DNA from: Deltaproteobacteria bacterium
GTDB taxonomy: Bacteria; Desulfobacterota; Deferrimicrobia; Deferrimicrobiales; Deferrimicrobiaceae
Direction of reading: 5' to 3'
DNA length: 10,955 nt
Assembly: GCA_003513855.1 (NCBI GenBank)
Contig: DOTC01000044.1
Span: 1 to 10,955 of the forward strand
Shown: positions 6,717 through 10,955 of the stretch, piece after piece
Layout of the letters: each line of letters starts with the position of its first letter
Position numbering within the stretch: the first letter of the stretch is position 1
Notes under the pieces: generated by a model
The model's input: only the letters and a program-made list of their open reading frames with translations
What the model was told of the DNA's origin: nothing
Database searches by the model: none
Position numbers and translations under genes: made by a program

Positions 6717-8286
6717 GGGTTCCTCTCCCGGGGATCATCAGGATTAAAACATTAATTATAGTACAAATTATCGCGAATATATCCCCTGTTTTCGCATACC
6801 ACGTCTCCCCCCCCCGAGGGTGGATCTCCCCCACGAGGACCCCCTTTCGAAAGAGCTCCAGTGTCGCCACCAACTCTCCCCTCTCGTCGATGATCGCGCT
6901 GATCCCCGCGTTCGCAGCCCGCACCATCGGTCTCCGAAACTCCACGGACCTCATTCTCGCCATGGAGAGGTGCTGACGGGGTGCAACCGTGTCCCCGAAC
7001 CAGGCGTCATTGGTGACGTTTACCAGCCACATCGCCCCCTCCCGGACACTCCCGCGGAGAATCTCCGGAAAGATCGCCTCGTAACAGACGGTGGCCCCTA
7101 CGGGCTCCCCCCGCACAACAAACAGGGCCGGGTCCCTCCCTGCGGAAAAATCCTCCTCTCCCACCGTCAGTTTCCGGAGAAAGAAGAGGAGGCGCCGGAG
7201 AGGGATGTACTCCCCGAACGGAACCAGGTGCTGCTTGTCGTACCTCCCCTCCGCGATACCCCTTCCACCGAGGAGGAACACGCTGTTGTAATACTTCCCC
7301 CCCCCGGAGGGGTCGAACCAGGGGGCGCCGAAGATGAGCGGAACCCTGTTCTCGATCGCCACACCGTCCACCACTGCGCTCAACTCCCGTTCCCATCCGT
7401 AGAAAAACGGTGCGGCCGTCTCGGGCCACACGACCACCTCCACGCCCTCCCCTGCCGCTTCCTTCGTCAGGGCGCCGTAGAGCTGGAGCGTCTCCTTCTG
7501 GCGCACGGGGTCCCACTTGAGGGACTGGTCGATCCCCCCCTGCGCGATTCCCACCCGGATGGTCCTTTCCGGGGCATACCGACCCTCCGATGCCTTCCCC
7601 GCGACCCCATACGCGTACAGAAACAGGGCGACCGCAGCCGCGCCGGCCAGGTGGGAAAACAGGATCTTCCGTTTCCCCCGGGCCCAACCGGCGCCTGCGA
7701 TGTACAAACTGACGTTCGCCGTCGCCAGAAGGAATCCCAGCCCGTAGACGCCCGCCAGATCTGCCGCCTGGCGGAGTCGGGAATCCCCCGAAAGACCGTA
7801 CCCGAGGAGCAGCCAGGGAAAACCTGTGAACAGGACGGATCTGGCGTACTCGACGCATACCCACGCGGCGGGAAACCCCCACAATCCGGCGATACCGAAC
7901 CGCCTCCGGAGCAGGTGGGCGAAGAGTGCGGCGAGTGAAACGTAGATCCCCAGATAGGCCGAGACAAGAAGGGCGGCGAGCCCTCCCAGAAACCATCCCA
8001 GATTTCCCGGCACGGCCACCGTGTAGGCGATCCAGTAGATGAGGAGGAGATTGGCGAGTGTGCCGGCCAGACATCCTCTCCACGCAGCCTGGCGGGCACT
8101 GGCGGACATGGTTGAGATGATCAGGAGGGGGACGAGACACGCAAAGGAGAGTCCCGGGATGTCATAGCCGGGCATGCCCAGCGCGTACAATGCGGAAAAG
8201 GCCGCGCAGAGGGCTGCCGTCCCGGGCGCGGAGGCCCAGACATCCGGGTAGTCCCGGGCGATCCCCCCGGAAAGTTCGCCCTTCAA
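6691..8286 (-). CDS. lnt: Apolipoprotein N-acyltransferase Lnt
   Basis: The inner-membrane enzyme that adds the third acyl chain to the N-terminal cysteine of lipoproteins, using phospholipid as donor. The protein is 531 residues, close to E. coli Lnt (512). Several membrane helices occupy residues 20-230. A nitrilase-fold periplasmic domain follows, from about residue 243 (IRVGIAQGGID). The catalytic triad fits E289 in VVWPETAAP, K351 in YDKQHLVPFGEY, and C401 in ATVCYEAIFPE; the accessory glutamates E359 and E403 are also present. A last membrane helix covers 503-518. I place the start at TTG (8284-8286), which overlaps the ybeY TGA as TTGA and has GGAG 9 bases upstream. Upstream in-frame sequence overlaps ybeY and looks like shadow coding. 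Codon use changes sharply at the 3' end, where nine codons in a row (506-514) end in A or T; see the promoter entry. The last 26 bases overlap prfB. The E. coli neighbour corC/ybeX is absent here. Confidence 0.95.
   Translation of the reverse strand: MKGELSGGIARDYPDVWASAPGTAALCAAFSALYALGMPGYDIPGLSFACLVPLLIISTMSASARQAAWRGCLAGTLANLLLIYWIAYTVAVPGNLGWFLGGLAALLVSAYLGIYVSLAALFAHLLRRRFGIAGLWGFPAAWVCVEYARSVLFTGFPWLLLGYGLSGDSRLRQAADLAGVYGLGFLLATANVSLYIAGAGWARGKRKILFSHLAGAAAVALFLYAYGVAGKASEGRYAPERTIRVGIAQGGIDQSLKWDPVRQKETLQLYGALTKEAAGEGVEVVVWPETAAPFFYGWERELSAVVDGVAIENRVPLIFGAPWFDPSGGGKYYNSVFLLGGRGIAEGRYDKQHLVPFGEYIPLRRLLFFLRKLTVGEEDFSAGRDPALFVVRGEPVGATVCYEAIFPEILRGSVREGAMWLVNVTNDAWFGDTVAPRQHLSMARMRSVEFRRPMVRAANAGISAIIDERGELVATLELFRKGVLVGEIHPRGGETWYAKTGDIFAIICTIINVLILMIPGRGTHGSRSPGR
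6721..6729 (-). promoter_or_regulatory. Ribosome binding site of prfB
   Basis: On the minus strand GGGAGAGGA precedes the prfB ATG (6716-6714). The AGGA part leaves 4 bases and the GGGAG part leaves 8 bases to the start. The site lies within the last codons of lnt. It supports a prfB start well upstream of the ATG at 6679 that a single-frame reading would pick. Confidence 0.7.
6743..6781 (-). promoter_or_regulatory. AT-rich island with TATAAT box, candidate promoter for prfB and downstream genes
   Basis: Inside the end of lnt, 39 bases contain only 7 G or C by my count, in a region otherwise strongly GC-rich. On the minus strand a perfect -10 box TATAAT lies at 6760-6755. A start point about 7 bases further on would give a leader of roughly 30 bases before the prfB ATG. 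The -35 region is poor: with a 17-base spacer the hexamer is GATATA. The TG of TTGTAC lies five rather than three bases before the box, so it is not a classic extended -10. The island encodes the last Lnt membrane helix through ATA, ATT, TGT, ACT, AAT, GTT and TTA codons. That is a plausible sign of selection for promoter function, but a membrane-helix composition bias is the alternative. Confidence 0.5.
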
Positions 8287-8756
8287 ATGGGGCTTCTCCC
8301 CTCTCCCAGGCACGAGCGGTACACCCGGATTTCCTCCTTGCGCATCCGGGCAGCCTCCGCCTTCCCCTTTTCGTGATCGTACCCGAGGAGGTGCACGACG
8401 CCGTGGATGATGAAGTACAGGACTCTCTCCTCTTTCGAGCACGGCCAGTTCCTCGTCTGTGCGAGGCAGGACCGGGCGGAAAGCAGGATATCCCCTGCGA
8501 GGAGGACGGACGACACCTCTCCCGCGTCGTCCTCGGGAAAGGAGATCACGTTCGTCGTCCCCGTCCGGCCGAGGAATTCCCGGTTCCACTGCTCCATTTC
8601 CTCGTCCTCCACTACCAGGATCCGGAGATCCGCCCTCGACACCCCCAGGATCCCGAGAGCCCTCCGGACAAGCACCCGGAGGACATCTCCCCGGAAAGGG
8701 ATGGGTCGCATGTGCTGCCGGACGCTGATCCTGTACCTGGAGGCTTCCCGGTTCAC
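8283..8756 (-). CDS. ybeY: Endoribonuclease / rRNA maturation factor YbeY
   Basis: A small metal-dependent (zinc) RNase of the UPF0054 family, needed in many bacteria for 16S rRNA 3'-end maturation and ribosome quality control; cytoplasmic. With the start chosen here the protein is 157 residues, normal for the family. The metal-binding signature HGVVHLLGYDH lies at 118-128 (H118, H122, H128). The conserved TTNVISFP (67-74) and LAGDILLS (86-93) segments precede it. I chose GTG at 8754-8756 because it overlaps the TGA of the preceding gene as GTGA and has AGGA 4 bases upstream. A longer reading from 8870 would add 38 residues unlike the family that lie wholly within the HD gene. PhoH and YbeY are frequent neighbours, and in E. 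coli ybeZ-ybeY also leads to lnt, as here. The call is firm; the start is likely but not proven. Confidence 0.95.
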   Translation of the reverse strand: MNREASRYRISVRQHMRPIPFRGDVLRVLVRRALGILGVSRADLRILVVEDEEMEQWNREFLGRTGTTNVISFPEDDAGEVSSVLLAGDILLSARSCLAQTRNWPCSKEERVLYFIIHGVVHLLGYDHEKGKAEAARMRKEEIRVYRSCLGEGRSPI

Positions 8757-10261
8757 TGGATCCTGCTCGCCGCGGCTTTCGGGTATTCCAGGCGGCTGTG
8801 GGAAATGGCGGAGAGGACCCTGCTGAACGCCTTGCCGACCGTGGAAAGGTCGCGCAGCGTCATGTCGCACTCGTCGAGCTGGCCGTCGAGGTAGGCTCGG
8901 TTCACAATCCGGGTCACCGCCTCCTCGATCTCATGGGACGAAGGGCTCCGAAGGCTCCGGCAGGCGGCCTCCGCAGTGTCCGCGAGCATGATGATGGCGG
9001 CCTCCCTGCTCCTGGGACGCGGCCCCGGGTAGCGGAAACCCTCCTCGGACGCCTTGCGCTCCTGGATCATGGGCTGCGCCTTTTCCAGGAAGAAGTAGAG
9101 GAGGCTGGTGCCGTGGTGCTGGGAGATGATCTCGATGATCCGTTCCCCGAGACGGTGCTCGCCCGCGAGCCGGACGCCCTCCTTGACATGAGAGAGGATG
9201 ACGATCCGGCTCATCCCCGGCGTCAGATTGTCGTGGATGTTGCTCCCCCCCGCCTGGTTCTCGAAGAAGAATTCGGGCTTGCCGATCTTTCCCACGTCGT
9301 GGAACAGCGCCGCCACGCGGCAGAGCAACGGGTTGGCGCCGATCGCCGTCGCGCCGGCTTCGGCCAACGTTCCCACAACGACGCTGTGGTGGAACGTCCC
9401 TGGGGCATCGATCATGAGGCGCCGGAGGAGGGGATGGCTCGTGCTCGAAAGCTCCACGAGTCGGATGTCGCTCGTGTACCCGAACGCGTATTCGGCCACC
9501 GGCAGGATGGCGAGCGCGATCGGACCGGCCGCAAGCCCGTTCAAGGCCCCGAAGATCCCGGCCCACACGATTCCCGATTCGCCGTGGAAGGCGAACTCGA
9601 GAGCCACGGCGGCAAGGGCGCACACGGGGGACGTAAGGACACCCGCCCAGAGCATCTTGTACCGGTCCGGTACCCTGCCCGACCGGGATGCCCCCGCCGT
9701 GCCGGAGAGAAGCAGGAAAAGAAGGGTCGACCACATCCCCTGGGCCGCGGCGGCCGTGAGAACGGAAGCGGCGACGGTGAACAGGATCGCCACCTCGGAA
9801 TTCAGAAGGATCCGGACCACCATGGCGAACGCCGGAAGGGGAATGAGGTAGACATAGATGCGCGACGGGATGATCCCGCCCCGGGGTGTCGGCGCGGCAG
9901 GGAGAATATCCGTCACCGCTTTCGCAAGAAAGAAAAGCGTCAGGGCCAGGATGCACAGGAACAGGAAATCCCTCGCGGCCAGGCGCACCTTCCGGACTTC
10001 CCGTCCCGCGAACCCGAACCATTCCGACAGGAACAGGGCGACCGCCAGCGTGAGGGCGACCGCCCCCACGAAAGGAAACATCTGTCCGTACCGGCCGCCC
10101 GCGCGGGGAAGCCACTCCTCGCCCCAGACGTAGAAGAGGGCGACGAACACCGCCGCGAACAGAACCCCCAGGGGGCCCTCTTTCAGCAGACGGTTCTTAA
10201 GCCTCCCCGGGACGGTATCGGGGGGGTGCCTATTCCTGGCTCCGTTTTTCGTATCGCTCAT
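8753..10261 (-). CDS. 7TM-HD phosphohydrolase (PgpH/YqfF type) lacking the extracellular domain
   Basis: A 502-residue inner-membrane protein with a cytoplasmic C-terminal HD-type metal-dependent phosphohydrolase domain. Characterised homologues (Listeria PgpH) hydrolyse c-di-AMP; the substrate here is not shown by sequence. About eight hydrophobic segments fill residues 30-255. The linker [13 protein letters not shown] (261-273) leads into the HD domain. Its expected residues are APGTFHHS (286-293), FHDVGK (320-325), HVKEG (358-362), QHHGTS (381-386) and D428 in MLADTAEAA. Well-known relatives are about 700 residues or more, with a large extracellular 7TMR-HDED domain after the first membrane helix. 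Here only about 15 residues separate the first two hydrophobic segments, so that sensor domain is absent. The ATG start lies inside phoH. An AGGAG sits 13 bases upstream, which is far, so coupling to phoH translation is likely. The TGA stop overlaps the ybeY start. The order phoH-HD-ybeY matches Firmicutes. Confidence 0.93.
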   Translation of the reverse strand: MSDTKNGARNRHPPDTVPGRLKNRLLKEGPLGVLFAAVFVALFYVWGEEWLPRAGGRYGQMFPFVGAVALTLAVALFLSEWFGFAGREVRKVRLAARDFLFLCILALTLFFLAKAVTDILPAAPTPRGGIIPSRIYVYLIPLPAFAMVVRILLNSEVAILFTVAASVLTAAAAQGMWSTLLFLLLSGTAGASRSGRVPDRYKMLWAGVLTSPVCALAAVALEFAFHGESGIVWAGIFGALNGLAAGPIALAILPVAEYAFGYTSDIRLVELSSTSHPLLRRLMIDAPGTFHHSVVVGTLAEAGATAIGANPLLCRVAALFHDVGKIGKPEFFFENQAGGSNIHDNLTPGMSRIVILSHVKEGVRLAGEHRLGERIIEIISQHHGTSLLYFFLEKAQPMIQERKASEEGFRYPGPRPRSREAAIIMLADTAEAACRSLRSPSSHEIEEAVTRIVNRAYLDGQLDECDMTLRDLSTVGKAFSRVLSAISHSRLEYPKAAASRIQ

Positions 10262-10955
10262 AGGCCTTGATGATCTCCTGCACGATCGGGTGCCTGACCA
10301 CGTCGATCTCGGTGAACCCGCAGAAGGCGATCCCCTCCACCCCCCTCAAGAGGACAAGCGCCTCGTTCAACCCGGAGATTCTCCCCGACGGGAGGTCTGT
10401 CTGGGTGACATCCCCCGTGATCACGGCCTTGGAGCCGAACCCGATCCGGGTCAGGAACATCTTCATCTGCTCGGATGTGGTGTTCTGCGCTTCGTCGAGG
10501 ATTACGAAGGAATCGTTGAGCGTCCTTCCGCGCATGAATGCGAGCGGGGCGACCTCGATGACGCCCCTCTCCATCATCTTGCCCGCCTGCTCGTATTCGA
10601 GCATCGTATACAGGGCGTCATGAAGCGGCCGGAGGTAGGGGTTGACCTTCTCGGCCATATCCCCCGGGAGGAATCCGAGTTTTTCCCCCGCCTCGATCGC
10701 CGGACGGGCAAGGACGATCCGTTTGACCTCCTTCCGGAGGAGAAAACCGATCGCCATCGCCATGGCGAGAAAGGTCTTGCCGGTTCCCGCAGGGCCGACT
10801 CCGAAGACGATGTCGAAGTCCCGGATGGCGTCGAGATACCTCTTCTGCGCAACGCTTTTGGGCGTGATGATCTTGTTGCGGGAGGACTTGAACACCACGT
10901 CCTCGAACACGGTCGCAACCTCGGCGTTCCGGTCGGAGCGGACGATCTTGACCGC
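10230..10955 (-). CDS. phoH: PhoH-family P-loop ATPase (YbeZ/PhoL type), 5' end outside the window
   Basis: A predicted ATPase of the PhoH/YbeZ family, cytoplasmic, associated in other bacteria with RNA metabolism and with YbeY. The visible 241 residues are all in frame to the window edge. Walker A GPAGTGKT is at visible residues 54-61, the family segment [18 protein letters not shown] follows at about 82-99, [10 protein letters not shown] comes just before Walker B VILDEAQN (151-158), and a conserved [10 protein letters not shown] stretch lies near 180-189. A GTG at 10908-10910 could be read as a start, but the frame stays open upstream. Family members are about 320-350 residues with an N-terminal domain before the ATPase, so I treat this as truncated by the window by roughly 80-100 residues. 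The stop is TAG at 10230-10232. The next gene starts inside it, 32 bases before its end. The family call is near certain; the biochemical role is known only by homology. Confidence 0.95.
   Translation of the reverse strand, partial: AVKIVRSDRNAEVATVFEDVVFKSSRNKIITPKSVAQKRYLDAIRDFDIVFGVGPAGTGKTFLAMAMAIGFLLRKEVKRIVLARPAIEAGEKLGFLPGDMAEKVNPYLRPLHDALYTMLEYEQAGKMMERGVIEVAPLAFMRGRTLNDSFVILDEAQNTTSEQMKMFLTRIGFGSKAVITGDVTQTDLPSGRISGLNEALVLLRGVEGIAFCGFTEIDVVRHPIVQEIIKAYERYEKRSQE

Noticed and set aside
8287..8589. A longer lnt reading starting at 8589
   Set aside because: The extra 101 residues overlap ybeY and do not resemble Lnt. The TTG at 8286 overlapping the ybeY stop, with GGAG at 9 bases, explains the start better.
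8757..8870. A longer ybeY reading starting at 8870
   Set aside because: The extra 38 residues lie inside the HD gene and do not match the YbeY N-terminus. The GTG overlapping the upstream stop gives the family length.
1..10955. Search for mobile elements, CRISPR arrays, tRNA genes, defence genes or attachment sites
   Set aside because: The region is filled by nine conserved housekeeping genes with only one gap of 76 bases. I saw no spaced repeats, transposase motifs or cloverleaf-like stretches.

Overview
The window is an ordinary, tightly packed housekeeping region from a GC-rich, diderm (outer-membrane) bacterium. Every gene lies on the minus strand, so transcription runs from base 10955 down to base 1. 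Read in that order the genes are: phoH-type ATPase (5' end cut off by the window), a 7TM-HD phosphohydrolase of the PgpH/YqfF type, ybeY, lnt, prfB (with its programmed frameshift), lysS, a LolC/LolE-type permease, lolD, and bamA (3' end cut off by the window). From memory of gene orders, prfB-lysS-lolE-lolD-bamA resembles Geobacter and relatives (Desulfuromonadota, former Deltaproteobacteria). The taxon is an inference from gene order and base composition, not proven.

Right part (10955-8283): phoH, the HD protein and ybeY overlap one another by 32 and 4 bases. This is the phoH-yqfF-ybeY order known from Firmicutes. PhoH and YbeY are both linked to RNA and ribosome metabolism, and the HD protein is a membrane cyclic-dinucleotide phosphodiesterase homologue. 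Here it lacks the family's usual large extracellular domain.

Middle (8286-4030): lnt (apolipoprotein N-acyltransferase) starts on TTG overlapping the ybeY stop. Its last codons overlap prfB by 26 bases. A strikingly AT-rich stretch near the lnt 3' end (about 6743-6781) holds a perfect TATAAT on the minus strand and is the best promoter candidate in the window, positioned for prfB and the genes after it. prfB shows the classic in-frame CTT TGA at codons 24-25 that RF2 uses for autoregulation. lysS follows after the only real intergenic gap (76 bases).

Left part (4023-1): the lipoprotein-release transporter (permease plus LolD ATPase) and then BamA with five POTRA domains. Lnt finishes lipoproteins, Lol extracts them from the inner membrane, and BamA inserts outer-membrane proteins with lipoprotein partners, so most of the region forms an envelope-assembly pipeline with translation genes embedded in it.

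Coding density is essentially complete. I found no tRNA, rRNA, CRISPR, insertion sequence, phage gene or clear intrinsic terminator. I see no undescribed system. The points worth a second look are the prfB frameshift and its promoter buried in lnt, and the HD protein without its ectodomain.
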